64,000 bases of DNA from Heliomicrobium modesticaldum Ice1 (GTDB lineage Bacteria > Bacillota > Desulfitobacteriia > Heliobacteriales > Heliobacteriaceae). The stretch is taken from assembly GCF_000019165.1 (NCBI RefSeq), contig NC_010337.2, forward strand, positions 227,501-291,500, read 5' to 3'. The notes under the pieces were generated by a model. It saw only the letters and a program-made list of their open reading frames with translations, had not been told where the DNA came from and did not search any database. The translations under genes and the position numbers were made by a program. This document shows positions 40,363 through 50,197 of the stretch, in pieces; position 1 is the stretch's first letter, and each line of letters begins with the position of its first letter.

Positions 40363-40529
40363 TCAATCCCCTACATAGCGGGTCATCCAGTGAAACCTCT
40401 AGTAAGTCGACCCTTCATCGAAAAACCTCTTCCCCTTTCAATCCCCTACATAGCGGGTCATCCAGTGAAACTTCGTTATGAGAACTCGTATATAGACTTG
40501 CGGCGGGTCACCTTTCAATCCCCTACATA
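40363..40529 (-). CRISPR. Leader-distal end of the CRISPR array, cut by IS elements
   Basis: A 34-bp partial repeat (40363-40396) directly abuts the terminal repeat of the truncated IS4-like element. It is followed by a 38-bp spacer, a full repeat (40435-40471), a 40-bp spacer, and the first 18 bp of a third repeat that is interrupted by IS1182 copy 3. The array once reached further left or ended here. Confidence 0.97.
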
Positions 40530-42442
40530 GAGTCTGTCTAAAAACCCCCTCAAGAGAGGGCAAAAAGCAAGACGTTTTTATATGGAAATTGGTGGAATTT
40601 AAAGGGAATTTGACTCTTCGCGTCGAAGGATATAGGTACAAAGACTGTTTATAGCGAGGCGATGTACCTTGTTTCGATTCGATGTGGACCCCCAAGTTAG
40701 CTTTTACGACTTTGCAGCCCTCTGGGACCAACTTGTGCCTGCCGATTCCGTCTTTCGCCTGTTTCGTGAATTGGCGCCCCTATTAATACAACCGGAGGAT
40801 TTTACAGGTCTCTATTGCCTTGACAACGGACGTCCCAGTCATGCGGCCCGGCAGATGACGATGGCCTGCATGTTACAGGAAATGCTGGGCGAAACAGACC
40901 GGGGGATGGAAGCACAGACACGTGTGAACATCGAGGTCAAGTTTGCGTTAGGAATGGCCCTCGATGAACCGGGCATTGATCACGCCAATTTTGGCGTCCA
41001 CCGGCAACGGCTCATCCAAAAGGAACTTGATAAGGTCTATCTCGATCGCTTTATCCGGTTGATGTACTACCTGGGCGTTTTGACAGGGAAAGAACCTTGG
41101 ATAACGGACACGACCCATGTCATAGCTCCCATCAGTGCCCCCACGACCATCGAACTGATCCGCCAAGCCATGCGCCTGTTGGTGCGTCTTTTGGCGAAGC
41201 AATACAGTGTTCCATGGCATGCAATCCCCCATGCCCCTCGGGCGGTACGTTACCTGGAAACAGTGACGGAAGTGAAAGAGCATAACCTGGACGATAAGGC
41301 CAAAATGGAACGGCTTGTTGAAGTGGTCAGCGAGGCTGACGAACTGCTGGCCTACGTGGAGTCATCGGAGGCTTCGTGGAAGAAGAAGCCCGATGTCATT
41401 CATTACGCCCTTTTGCTTTGCCGTATCCTCCGTGAACGAATCATTCGGAAAGATGATGGAACTCTTGAGATAGCCCCCGGCGGTTCTGTCAAAGATATGA
41501 TAGTTTCGGCTGTAGACAGCGAAGCCCGTTTCGGTTGTAAGGGCAAGACGAAATGGCGCGGGTATAAGATGGCCATCGTCGAAGTCGGAAATTCCGGATT
41601 TATCGCCGCCGCCGAGGCCATGAAAGCCAACGACTATGACGGCTCCAGTCTGGTGCCGTTAGCGGATCAGCTTCCCACCGATTGTGTAGAAAACCCGACG
41701 ATCATTGGAGATACCCACTATGGTGCGGGCGATGACCGTGTCACCCTCAAGGAAAAAGGCATTGACGTAGTGGCGCCACTTTCACCAAAGACAAAATGTG
41801 ATATCCTCGCGGGCGAGGGATTTCAAGTTTCCGAAGACCAAACACAACTGATCTGCCCGAGAGGAAAAGTCATCACCACCTATTCGGAAGTGGCAGATGG
41901 GAAGAACTTCGTGCTTCGCGCCAAGGACCATGATTGCAAGCACTGCCCTCGTTACACGACCTGTTTTAAAGAAAAGAAACATCGGCGCACGATTTTTATT
42001 CACAACGCCTATGGTGTCATGCTCGAGGCGGCAAAGCACTCCCAAACGAAAATCTATAAGGAACAGATGCGTCTTCGCAGCCGCATCGAAGCCAAGCAAA
42101 ATGAACTGGTCAACCGTTACGGACTGCGCCGGGTTCGCCGTATCGGAAAACGAAATCTGGCTTATGCCGCCCGGCTCAGCGCGTTAGCGGCGAACTTTCA
42201 AAAACTCAACCGTCTACGAAATGATAAGAATGCAACCATGGTGTTGGAGGTGAGCGCCTTACGCGGTGTTGCTTTCAAAAAAGCCGCATAAGGTGCAAGG
42301 GGGAGATCTGCCCTTTTTGAGGAAAATCCTCAAAAAGGGCTGGTGAGACCGATAAAAAGACTCTAGTTTTTTGCTGTTTGTATTAAAAAATCATGCTTTT
42401 GCAAGGGCTGGCTAGGAATTTGCTTATTTTCTAGACGGCCTC
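40530..42442 (+). mobile_element. IS1182-type insertion sequence, copy 3, inside a CRISPR repeat
   Basis: 1913 bp. It splits a repeat, and TACATA of the repeat is present on both sides, a 6-bp target duplication. It differs from the other copies by a few bases (an AATTTGACTC variant upstream of the gene, GAGCGCC for GAGTGCC near the end, one base missing in GGCTAGGAATTT), so it is the most diverged copy. Confidence 0.95.
40669..42291 (+). CDS. IS1182-type DDE transposase, copy 3
   Basis: 540 residues, same protein as the other three copies; the single coding change noted near the C-terminus is silent. Confidence 0.93.
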   Translation: MFRFDVDPQVSFYDFAALWDQLVPADSVFRLFRELAPLLIQPEDFTGLYCLDNGRPSHAARQMTMACMLQEMLGETDRGMEAQTRVNIEVKFALGMALDEPGIDHANFGVHRQRLIQKELDKVYLDRFIRLMYYLGVLTGKEPWITDTTHVIAPISAPTTIELIRQAMRLLVRLLAKQYSVPWHAIPHAPRAVRYLETVTEVKEHNLDDKAKMERLVEVVSEADELLAYVESSEASWKKKPDVIHYALLLCRILRERIIRKDDGTLEIAPGGSVKDMIVSAVDSEARFGCKGKTKWRGYKMAIVEVGNSGFIAAAEAMKANDYDGSSLVPLADQLPTDCVENPTIIGDTHYGAGDDRVTLKEKGIDVVAPLSPKTKCDILAGEGFQVSEDQTQLICPRGKVITTYSEVADGKNFVLRAKDHDCKHCPRYTTCFKEKKHRRTIFIHNAYGVMLEAAKHSQTKIYKEQMRLRSRIEAKQNELVNRYGLRRVRRIGKRNLAYAARLSALAANFQKLNRLRNDKNATMVLEVSALRGVAFKKAA

Positions 42443-43732
42443 TACATAGCGGGTCATCCAGTGAAACTTGAACAGGAAGAAGGGGTGGGCCCCAACCGGG
42501 AGCCTTTCAATCCCCTACATAGCGGGTCATCCAGTGAAACTTATCCATCGTTCCATCATTCATTCCGCCTCCCTGTACCCTTTCAATCCCCTACATAGCG
42601 GGTCATCCAGTGAAACAGCGGCCGCCCGGTAAGCCCCCGGTTGCTGCCGTAGGCTTTCAATCCCCTACATAGCGGGTCATCCAGTGAAACTGACAGCAAG
42701 TATGAAAGTGGTGGTGGAGATCGCTTTTCTTTCAATCCCCTACATAGCGGGTCATCCAGTGAAACCTCAATCTGCTACCGAATAGCCCTTTTTCGGCTTT
42801 ACCTTTCAATCCCCTACATAGCGGGTCATCCAGTGAAACCATTGTCAGCCATTACACCACTTCCCCTCTGGGTTAAACTTTCAATCCCCTACATAGCGGG
42901 TCATCCAGTGAAACGATGGCATAGGTTCCCGTGGCTTGCGTGGGCACATGGGCTTTCAATCCCCTACATAGCGGGTCATCCAGTGAAACTCTCTCTCTTA
43001 GCGTTAATCTTCTCGACCAAAGACTTCTTTCAATCCCCTACATAGCGGGTCATCCAGTGAAACGCCCCGGCCCTCACGCTGTTTAGTAGGGATCCGGTTC
43101 TTTCAATCCCCTACATAGCGGGTCATCCAGTGAAACGCGTTGGAGGATACCTCCTCGATAGACTGAGAAATCCTTCTTTCAATCCCCTACATAGCGGGTC
43201 ATCCAGTGAAACTGATTAAAGACCCCAAGGGAAAGGTACTTATTGATACTAACTTTCAATCCCCTACATAGCGGGTCATCCAGTGAAACGATCTTGGACA
43301 CTCGTGCGGATCATTACCTTGAATCTTTCAATCCCCTACATAGCGGGTCATCCAGTGAAACGTTGCGCCCGGCAGTTCCCTCAGGTCTGCCATGCAGTCT
43401 TTCAATCCCCTACATAGCGGGTCATCCAGTGAAACCGCGATTATTCCATACTTGTCTCTGAGCATCTGATACCCTTTCAATCCCCTACATAGCGGGTCAT
43501 CCAGTGAAACTCGTTGATTTTCTGGTCGAGATGCCACAGTCGCTGTTCTTTCAATCCCCTACATAGCGGGTCATCCAGTGAAACGTATTCTGCCGTCCTT
43601 GAGCACGATGAAATTCCCGCCGCTTTCAATCCCCTACATAGCGGGTCATCCAGTGAAACAGTAATCCCCGGTGTTCGTGGCCGCCGAGCGAGCCCCTTTC
43701 AATCCCCTACATAGCGGGTCATCCAGTGAAAC
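42443..43732 (-). CRISPR. Main part of the CRISPR array
   Basis: Begins with the remainder of the split repeat (42443-42467) and continues with 17 full 37-bp repeats; spacers are 35-40 bp. With the left part the array has 20 repeats and 19 spacers. The plus-strand repeat begins CTTTCAATCCCCTACATAGC and ends GGGTCATCCAGTGAAAC. Read on the minus strand it starts GTTTCACTGG and ends GGATTGAAAG, the usual 5-prime-handle form. So I infer transcription right to left, with the leader at 43733 onward next to the cas genes. Repeats are essentially identical up to the right end. Confidence 0.97.
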
Positions 43733-43929
43733 CGCACGGGGTCAAGTCGAAAAAAACCAGTAAGATCAAGGCTTCCGAGCCTCTTCACCTCCCTGAAAAC
43801 CGCCACTTTTTTCGAAAGGCCGACTTCTGCACGAACTCCCCCACCCTTTGCGAAAACACCATAGTTTGGAAAAGCCTACCCTTATTGTACCCCAATGAAG
43901 GCCTTTCGACAATCGCCGATTTTTCTCCT
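43733..43929 (-). promoter_or_regulatory. Probable CRISPR leader
   Basis: About 200 nt between the first (right-most) repeat and the csa1 stop codon, with no ORF. Runs of T occur on the minus strand near the array (GGTTTTTTTCGACTTGACC). Position beside adaptation genes and the repeat polarity support leader identity; the exact promoter was not resolved. Confidence 0.65.
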
Positions 43930-44862
43930 TTAAGAACAACGGTTGGCAAAGGGGCAAGACTGCGGGCAATCCTTGGCGAGTCCCGGATCGATCTCTTCGT
44001 AGACCATGCGGGCCTTCTCATCCCGCGCCTCGACGAACCACTGGCGCAGTTCGTCATCGATCAGGTGGATGTCTCGCCGTATGATCACCCGGTCCCCTTT
44101 AAAGGTCACACAGACGAGACAACCCACATCGACCGGATGCTCATAGACCGCCTCCATGACAAGGGCATACCCGGCGGTGGCCAGACGGTGAAAATCGCGG
44201 GGCTCACCGAACTTCACCTCCACGATCATCGGTTGACCGATGTTGTAGGCGTCGGCGCTCAGATGGGCGCTCAGCCCCAAAAAGGATCCATCTAACTTTT
44301 GCTCCACCACCACCGGAACGGCCAGGGCCGTCAGCGCGTCCTCGCCGATGTAGGGCTGCTTGACCAGGGCTTCCTGCAACCTCGCAATAAGTCTTCCCCG
44401 CTCAAACTCCAGCAACAACCGGCTCTTGCGCTCCAGTTCCTCCCGATCGGCCTCCGCCAGAGAAGCCAGTTCAAACACCAACCCTTCATCGAGCAGTTCC
44501 GACAGGGTCATCTCCTGTAGCTTGCGCAGGATTTCCCGGTATCCGTCGACCCCCTCCTGGTAAATCAAGCCTTTTGTAGCCACGATGAAGCGCGCCGCGA
44601 GCCCGTGCAGCAGCGACCCCTGAAACATGGCCCCGTTGGGCTTGCTCCGAGCGCCCTCGACGCGGCGAAGGTAGACATCGCGAGAAGAACTGCAATACCC
44701 GCTCGCCACCTCAAAGACCCCTAGCGGGCAGTCGTACACCGGCGACAAGGGCGGCTGGGACCAGTTCCAGCCGCGCAGTTCCTCGGCCACGCCTTCTCGC
44801 CGCGCCTTCGGCAGATAATAATGAAGCAGTTTTTTGCGTTCCTCGTCCGATAAAAAATACAC
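43930..44862 (-). CDS. csa1: Csa1/Cas4a-type CRISPR adaptation protein
   Basis: About 310 residues, a Cas4-superfamily (PD-(D/E)XK, Fe-S) protein of the Csa1 type found with type I-A loci. Cysteines are spread as in Csa1: SPVYDCPLGVFEVASGYCSS near the N-terminus and DCPQSCPFANRC at the very end. The nuclease core includes VVEQKLDGSFLG and PMIVEVKFGEPRDFH. Cas4-like proteins trim prespacers and select PAM and orientation. GTG 44862 is preferred (GGGAG 8 nt upstream). It is the last cas gene before the leader. Confidence 0.87.
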   Translation of the reverse strand: MYFLSDEERKKLLHYYLPKARREGVAEELRGWNWSQPPLSPVYDCPLGVFEVASGYCSSSRDVYLRRVEGARSKPNGAMFQGSLLHGLAARFIVATKGLIYQEGVDGYREILRKLQEMTLSELLDEGLVFELASLAEADREELERKSRLLLEFERGRLIARLQEALVKQPYIGEDALTALAVPVVVEQKLDGSFLGLSAHLSADAYNIGQPMIVEVKFGEPRDFHRLATAGYALVMEAVYEHPVDVGCLVCVTFKGDRVIIRRDIHLIDDELRQWFVEARDEKARMVYEEIDPGLAKDCPQSCPFANRCS

Positions 44863-45064
44863 AACACTCACTCCCAACAAACATCAGCGACCAGCCCCAC
44901 ACATTTTGTCCCTGCCGGGGCAGCCCTTCATAAGGCAGGCCCCCGCCTGGGACAGCCCCGCCGAGGCTCTGAAGCTTTTTCGCCCTCAATCCAGTCTCGC
45001 CGCCAAGGCAGCCGCTACCCGAGGTTGCCGCTGCCCACGGCAACCCCTATCGAGCGCCGCCCGG

Positions 45065-45685
45065 CTACCGCACCACATCCCCCAAGTCCAGGCAATAGAC
45101 GCGATACTCGCAATCGCGGCAGCGGTTTCCCGGACGTTTCGGCGACGGCAGGCTTTCCTGCTTCACCATGGCGCGGATGCGCCGCAGCACATCCTTCACA
45201 AAGTCGCGCATCGGGACGGTGATCTCCACCGGCAATGTGATCTCGCTTTTTTCCGGCCGCGCCCCATCGGCCAGAGGGTTCACCAACTTGAAATAGCCCC
45301 GCCGCACCGGCTTTTGGTACAGTTCCTCCAGCAGCATGGCGTAGGCCGTCAACTGGTATTTGTGATTGAGCCCTGGGCGGCGCGATGTGGACTTGAACTC
45401 GACCGGAAAAATCTCTCCCCGGTGAACCAGGTGCAGATCGAGCTTTCCCTCCAGCCCGAGCCGGGCCGAATGGATGTAGGTGTGAAACTTCCGCTCCCCC
45501 GCCTCCAGTTCGGGATAGGCGGCCAGGGTGCGCCGCTTTTCGAGCTTGTCCAGCCGCGCATGGGCGTCCTTGCCAAAATCCATCTTCGCCGTCGGCCGGG
45601 GCTTGAGCGGCTGCACGTAGGTAAAATAGGGGATGCGCGGGCAGTAGACGTACTGCTTCACATCGGTCACTCTGAGGGTCAGCAT
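45065..45685 (-). CDS. cas4: CRISPR-associated exonuclease Cas4
   Basis: 206 residues, with the Fe-S cysteines of Cas4: first Cys in VKQYVYCPRIPYFTY, and the C-terminal trio in NRCRDCEYRVYC. The nuclease core contains GLEGKLDLHLVHRGEIFPVEFKSTSRRPG (D, E, K in the PD-(D/E)XK order) and KYQLTAYAMLLEE (QhxxY). It overlaps cas2 by 7 nt. Together with csa1 this locus has two Cas4-type proteins. Confidence 0.95.
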   Translation of the reverse strand: MLTLRVTDVKQYVYCPRIPYFTYVQPLKPRPTAKMDFGKDAHARLDKLEKRRTLAAYPELEAGERKFHTYIHSARLGLEGKLDLHLVHRGEIFPVEFKSTSRRPGLNHKYQLTAYAMLLEELYQKPVRRGYFKLVNPLADGARPEKSEITLPVEITVPMRDFVKDVLRRIRAMVKQESLPSPKRPGNRCRDCEYRVYCLDLGDVVR

Positions 45686-45966
45686 GAGGCTTCTCCGTCG
45701 TCGCCGTCGACGAGCAACTCGGGAAGGTTCATCACCTGCATGACGAGGCGCAGATCCTTGTCACAGATCGGAAAAAAATGAATGCGCCCCACCGTCCGCC
45801 CCAGCGTTTTCTTGATCCGCTGGCGGAGTTCCTCGCGCCGATTCGTATTCAACTCGCCGAAAAAGGCGCTGTACTGGATCCGCTGCAATCCGTAATCCTT
45901 GCAAAGCTCAGAGACTTTCGTTCGCACCTTGTCCAGTTCAATGTCGTAAATCACCAACGTCTTCAT
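45679..45966 (-). CDS. cas2: CRISPR adaptation protein Cas2
   Basis: 95 residues from ATG 45966, two nucleotides after the cas1 stop (TGACGATG), typical coupling. The ferredoxin-like fold begins TLVIYDIELDKVRTKVSELC with the conserved first-strand Asp, then YGLQRIQYSAFFGEL and RIHFFPICDKD. It forms the integrase complex with Cas1. Confidence 0.95.
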   Translation of the reverse strand: MKTLVIYDIELDKVRTKVSELCKDYGLQRIQYSAFFGELNTNRREELRQRIKKTLGRTVGRIHFFPICDKDLRLVMQVMNLPELLVDGDDGEASC

Positions 45967-45968
45967 CG

Positions 45969-47021
45969 TCACCAACTGCAGACAAAGGGCTTGTACTTCT
46001 GATCGCCCCGGAGATAAGAAGCCATCCGCCGGGCCTGCCGGAGCAGGATCGACTGCAAGGGATACTTTTTGCCGTCAAAACGCTCCGTCGCCGCCAGGCG
46101 CTGTTGAATCCGCTCCAGCAAATCCCGCTTCGTCCCATCGGCAAGCCGTTCCCCTTCCATGCCGATCTCCACCCCGGCGATCACCATCGCCAGGACGGGC
46201 CGGTCAATCACCGGCTGGCGAAACTCTTCAATGAAGTCATAGACTAGGCTGGTCTTTCCCGGTCGGTCCACATGTAAAAAACCGGCATAGGGGTCAAGCC
46301 CGGCTTGCAGCACCGCGCCCAGCACCCGGGCCTCCAGCACGGCGTAGCCGTAGTTGAGCAGCGAGTTCACCGGATCGGTGGCCCCCCGGTTCTCCCGACC
46401 GGGAAAAACCACATACCCCTTCAATAAAAAGGCCACTGCGTCCCAGTACCGCGTCGCCGCCCGTCCTTCCACCGACATGAGGGGACCGCGCACCGCATCG
46501 ATGTTCAGCCCGTCAATGCCGGTCAGTTCCTGCAGGTTCTTTTCCATCAACAGGGCGGCGTCTTGCAGGTAGGCGTAGACCTCCTGGCGGGCCGACTTGC
46601 GGTACTTGGCGAAGTACTTCAAGGTATTGATCTGGTTTTGGATCTTGCCCCGCACAAAGGCCTTGGCCAGAAAAATGCTCCGCTGGTCATTGAAGGCCAG
46701 CAGTTGTTCCCGTCGCGTCTTCACCGTCGCCGTCAATCCTGGGGCAAACAACTTGGCATAAGGCGATCCCCGGAAGTCGAGAAGGTTGATCTCGATCCCG
46801 TGGCGGACGCATTCCTCGATGGCGTCCGTGGAGAGCGACGCGCCGGAGGTGATCACCGTCACCTGCTCCACCCGATCAAAGGGGACTTCCGTGACAACCT
46901 GCCCCTTCTCGCGGACGACGAGCCGGCCGCTCTTCTTGCCCAAGCTGGCACCGAACTGGGAGATGATGATATGTTGTTTTTCCGATTCACTGGCGTCAAG
47001 GATGAGGTCGAGGGGTTTCAT
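45969..47021 (-). CDS. cas1: CRISPR integrase Cas1
   Basis: 350 residues. The C-terminal helical domain holds the metal ligands: Glu in LLNYGYAVLEARVLG, His in GFLHVDRPGKTSLVYD, and Asp/Glu in the same segment (DFIEEFRQPVID). The N-terminal beta domain shows VVREKGQVVTEVPFDRVEQV. ATG 47021 has AGGTGA 5 nt upstream; the frame opens 14 codons earlier. It integrates new spacers. The gene is now separated from cas6 by an IS4-like insertion. Confidence 0.97.
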   Translation of the reverse strand: MKPLDLILDASESEKQHIIISQFGASLGKKSGRLVVREKGQVVTEVPFDRVEQVTVITSGASLSTDAIEECVRHGIEINLLDFRGSPYAKLFAPGLTATVKTRREQLLAFNDQRSIFLAKAFVRGKIQNQINTLKYFAKYRKSARQEVYAYLQDAALLMEKNLQELTGIDGLNIDAVRGPLMSVEGRAATRYWDAVAFLLKGYVVFPGRENRGATDPVNSLLNYGYAVLEARVLGAVLQAGLDPYAGFLHVDRPGKTSLVYDFIEEFRQPVIDRPVLAMVIAGVEIGMEGERLADGTKRDLLERIQQRLAATERFDGKKYPLQSILLRQARRMASYLRGDQKYKPFVCSW

Positions 47022-47132
47022 GGGGATCACCTGCAATAAAAGTCTTATCTCAAAATTTTCCAATTAATCGCAAATCTATTCAAGTATGCGTAAAATCATC
47101 CCCAAGCCTAATACATTCAAAGTAAATTTAGA

Positions 47133-47157
47133 GGCCACGTCTATAGTAGACGTGGCC
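47133..47157. terminator. Perfect hairpin between cas1 and the IS4-like element
   Basis: 11-bp perfect stem GGCCACGTCTA / TAGACGTGGCC with a 3-nt loop. It might end transcription of the effector operon, insulate the adaptation genes, or be a dispersed repeat. No long U-run adjoins it. The rest of 47022-47293 shows no gene. Confidence 0.45.
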
Positions 47158-47293
47158 TGGTACGACAGGGGCTTTGTAAGAAAGAGTTTTCACTAGCCTA
47201 TCTATAGGATATACTAATCTCCCCTAGCATCGAGTCATTTTTAAATGGGCTCTAGTTACTTTCTGGGTTAACTTCAGTCTCCTAAAAATCGGA

Positions 47294-49058
47294 CAGAACC
47301 CACGCATCTTTAATAAAAAAGTCTGCTAATCCCCTGTCTGAGGCGCTGTTGGAGAATTGTCATGAAAACGCGACAATTCCCACGGGGAAATGGATATAAT
47401 TAGATTAATTTCCAGAAAATTTTAAAGGATTCCCGTTACCTTTGTCGAAGTGAGTTGTTGCAAAGCAAAACACTGAACAAAGGGGGAATCCTCAGTGCAA
47501 AGCGTAGCACAGCCACTCGAAGAAGTCCAGAAAATTTTTTGTAGAACACCTGGTGGAAAAAAAGCGGGCCGACTAATTCAACATTTTACGCAGTACGCCT
47601 CAAAGGTATATGGCTTTTCGCAGATGGTCCGTCAAGCAAAGGATGGTCGCAAACAACCCCGTATCAAAGCCCCAGCCATTTTTACCGTCGCTTTTTTTGG
47701 CGCCTTTTTCTGTATGGAAAGTATGGAGCAGATGGACCGTTGGCAAAAAACCGGGGTATTCCGTCAATTGGTTCCCAAAAACATTCGATTGCCATCACAT
47801 GATACGGTGCGACAAGCCTTGATGAAATGGGATCTAAAAGAGCAACGAAAGCAGCATAACTGTGTGATCCAGCGATATAAGGAGCAACGCGGCCCGCAGA
47901 AGGAAAGCATCAATGGTTGGCGAGTGACTGCCATCGATGGCGTGGAGTTATTCCACACCAAGGCCTATCGTTGTCCCGAATGCCTTACGCGCGAACACCG
48001 CGACAAAACCACCGACTATTATCATGCGGTCGTAGTCGCTCAACAGGTTGGCGGCAACGCGAACCTGATTTATGACTGGGAAATGCGAAAGCCTCAGGAT
48101 GGGGTGGACAAGGATGAAGGAGAAACCACCGTCGCCCAACGATTGATCCGACGTATGGCCGAGACCTATGGAAAAATAACGGATGTATACACGTTAGACG
48201 CGCTGTTTGCCAAAGCACCCGTCATTCATGCCGCTCTGGATGCAGGCGCTCATGTAGTTGTTCGCATGAAAGAAGAACGTCGACGGATAATGAAAGAGGC
48301 AAATGCCTGCTTTGCGAACCGGCTTCCGGACTCCACTTGGGAAGAAAGAGATGGAAAAGGGAATACCGTTTACGTTCAAGCTTGGGACGAAGAGGGATTG
48401 GCACAATGGCCGCAAGTTCGCGTGCCCATGCGAATCGTAAAAATCATTCGTCATACCAACAAGACAGTCATCGAAGCAAACAAAGAAGTTTTTGTCACTG
48501 ATGTGGTGGAGCGCTGGATAGCAACCACATGCTCATCCGAAAAAGCGGATACCCAGACGATCGCACAAATTGCCGCCGCTCGTTGGGATATTGAGAATAT
48601 TGGATTTCGCAACCTTAAGACGTTCAACGCCTTGGACCACTGCTTCGTGCACGATTCGGTGGCGATCAAAGCGATGATCGGATTTCAAGTGCTGGCTTTT
48701 AATCTTAAGCGATTGTTTTTCTTTCACCACCTCCCTGCCTCTCGTCATCGAGATGTGCCGCTTCGATATCTCATTGATGAGATGCGCGAAGCGACGAGGT
48801 GGGTATCTTTACATCTATATCGTTGGGTCTGGGAGTGGGGCTTATCTACTGCCTAGCTGACCAAGGGTGAAAGGGTGGGATTGCCTATCGAAGCAATGGT
48901 ATAAACAAGGTGTTTTTTTCCATAAAATTGCGTAGGATAAATGCAACTGTCGACTGGATAATTTAAACATTTAAAGAGAGAATTGGTATCGCCATTAAAT
49001 CGGTTAACCGTAAGAGGTCGCTCATTTGCTTGGTGCTATTTCGATTGCGTAGGTTCTG
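47294..49058 (+). mobile_element. Intact IS4-like insertion sequence between cas6 and cas1
   Basis: 1765 bp with terminal inverted repeats CAGAACCCACGCA (left) and CAGAACCTACGCA (right, read inwards) and a perfect 9-bp target duplication AAAATCGGA on both sides. It is oriented against the cas genes and could block cotranscription of effector and adaptation genes. Confidence 0.93.
47495..48856 (+). CDS. IS4-like DDE transposase
   Basis: 453 residues, starting at GTG 47495 after GGGGGAAT. The first Asp of the triad is probably in VTAIDGVELFHTK, the second in ITDVYTLDALFAKAPV, and the Glu in AARWDIENIGFRNLKTF, which fits the YREK-like segment of IS4-type enzymes. The ECPECLTR-like Cys pair (RCPECLTREH) follows the first Asp. 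A truncated copy of the same gene lies at 37502-38241. Exact IS family left open. Confidence 0.88.
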   Translation: MQSVAQPLEEVQKIFCRTPGGKKAGRLIQHFTQYASKVYGFSQMVRQAKDGRKQPRIKAPAIFTVAFFGAFFCMESMEQMDRWQKTGVFRQLVPKNIRLPSHDTVRQALMKWDLKEQRKQHNCVIQRYKEQRGPQKESINGWRVTAIDGVELFHTKAYRCPECLTREHRDKTTDYYHAVVVAQQVGGNANLIYDWEMRKPQDGVDKDEGETTVAQRLIRRMAETYGKITDVYTLDALFAKAPVIHAALDAGAHVVVRMKEERRRIMKEANACFANRLPDSTWEERDGKGNTVYVQAWDEEGLAQWPQVRVPMRIVKIIRHTNKTVIEANKEVFVTDVVERWIATTCSSEKADTQTIAQIAAARWDIENIGFRNLKTFNALDHCFVHDSVAIKAMIGFQVLAFNLKRLFFFHHLPASRHRDVPLRYLIDEMREATRWVSLHLYRWVWEWGLSTA

Positions 49059-49183
49059 AAAATCGGAGTGTATCTTCCAGTCAACTGGACGGGTAAGATT
49101 TCCATCCCCATTATTGCATATTACCCTTTAGAGATCAGTATACTCATTTTATTTTTAAGATTATGGTTTTTTACTATAGCATA

Positions 49184-50197
49184 TTACCTAACAACATGCT
49201 TGTTTTTTATCCATATTTTTCCTAAACCAAAAACTGTTGATTTACCCACGTGGGTTAATTCTGCCCATAAGATTAAGGGTAAAAAAGAGGGCAATACTTC
49301 TCCTTCTAGACTAGCACTACCGATAATCCCACCTAATTTCAAACGACTTTCTTGCCTACTCGAATATCGCTCCCAATCCACCCAACTGTAATGTTCGTCA
49401 CAAAATGCTAGGCCCGAGGAATGTTCGATATATTCCTGAAAGGGAAATTCCCATCGACCTTGTCCATGAAACATCGACAATAAGGATAACCTCCGGAGTA
49501 CAGATCTCACGAATAAAACCGGATCAACGGAATGCTGCAAGCGACTATCCGATTTAAGCCGTAAAGGCGTCACATACTCCATCGTTACCTTACCGTCAAA
49601 GTTCTGCAACACGTCCCGTACTCTTTGATCAACATCCTTCCCGCCCAACGTCGGCGCCCCATCCATCCGCCATTGGTTGTCCACAAAAACCGCAACCGAC
49701 TCTCCCGTAAAGGGATTCTCCCCAAACACCCGCACCATTTTAGCGGGACGCTTCCCCTTCCCTAGACCACCTTCCATGGCGACAGACAGCGCGGACAGCA
49801 GGTACGGCGCGTAGTCACAGCCTTTTCCGAACAGATGGACGGCCAACTCGAAGGTCTCTCCCGGACGCCACTCCGTCTTCCCGCCCGTGAGGGGACGCAA
49901 CACGAAAGGCGGTGGGAGCTCCTGCGCGCGCCCGAAGAAGCCTTCCTGCCGTTCGGGAGCGACAGGCTGAAACAAGATAGTGACAAGACAGACCTTTTGG
50001 AACAAGCAGAAGGAGCACTCCTGCTGGGGTCCTGCCGTGCAGGCGATCTTCCGGAGTCCGTGGCCTAACACACCCCGAAAGGTAGAGCCGGGGTAAGGCG
50101 GCAGAAGCAGACCGCGAGGGCCTGCTTCCGCCACGATCCGGTAGCATTGCACGTTAAGCGGGGGATGGAGAAAGGGCGCGATAGAGCGTATATCCAC
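49184..50197 (-). CDS. cas6: CRISPR pre-crRNA endoribonuclease Cas6
   Basis: About 337 residues, Cas6 of the large PF10040-like type. The N-terminal part has GSTFRGVLGHGLRKIACTAG and a Cys cluster (QQECSFCLFQKVC); the C-terminal RAMP part has KLGGIIGSASLEGEV and the Gly-rich loop ELTHVGKSTVFGLGKIWI. It cleaves the repeat RNA to give the 5-prime handle. GTG 50197 with AAGGAGG 9 nt upstream is chosen; it overlaps the cas5 end by 44 nt. Confidence 0.92.
   Translation of the reverse strand: MDIRSIAPFLHPPLNVQCYRIVAEAGPRGLLLPPYPGSTFRGVLGHGLRKIACTAGPQQECSFCLFQKVCLVTILFQPVAPERQEGFFGRAQELPPPFVLRPLTGGKTEWRPGETFELAVHLFGKGCDYAPYLLSALSVAMEGGLGKGKRPAKMVRVFGENPFTGESVAVFVDNQWRMDGAPTLGGKDVDQRVRDVLQNFDGKVTMEYVTPLRLKSDSRLQHSVDPVLFVRSVLRRLSLLSMFHGQGRWEFPFQEYIEHSSGLAFCDEHYSWVDWERYSSRQESRLKLGGIIGSASLEGEVLPSFLPLILWAELTHVGKSTVFGLGKIWIKNKHVVR

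Noticed and set aside
42833-43714. Short ORFs inside the CRISPR array
   Set aside because: They translate the repeat again and again (NPLHSGSSSET, SIPYIAGHPVK); they are not genes.
49068-49391. 107-codon plus-strand ORF at the cas6 end
   Set aside because: It overlaps the conserved C-terminus of Cas6 on the other strand and has no ribosome site.
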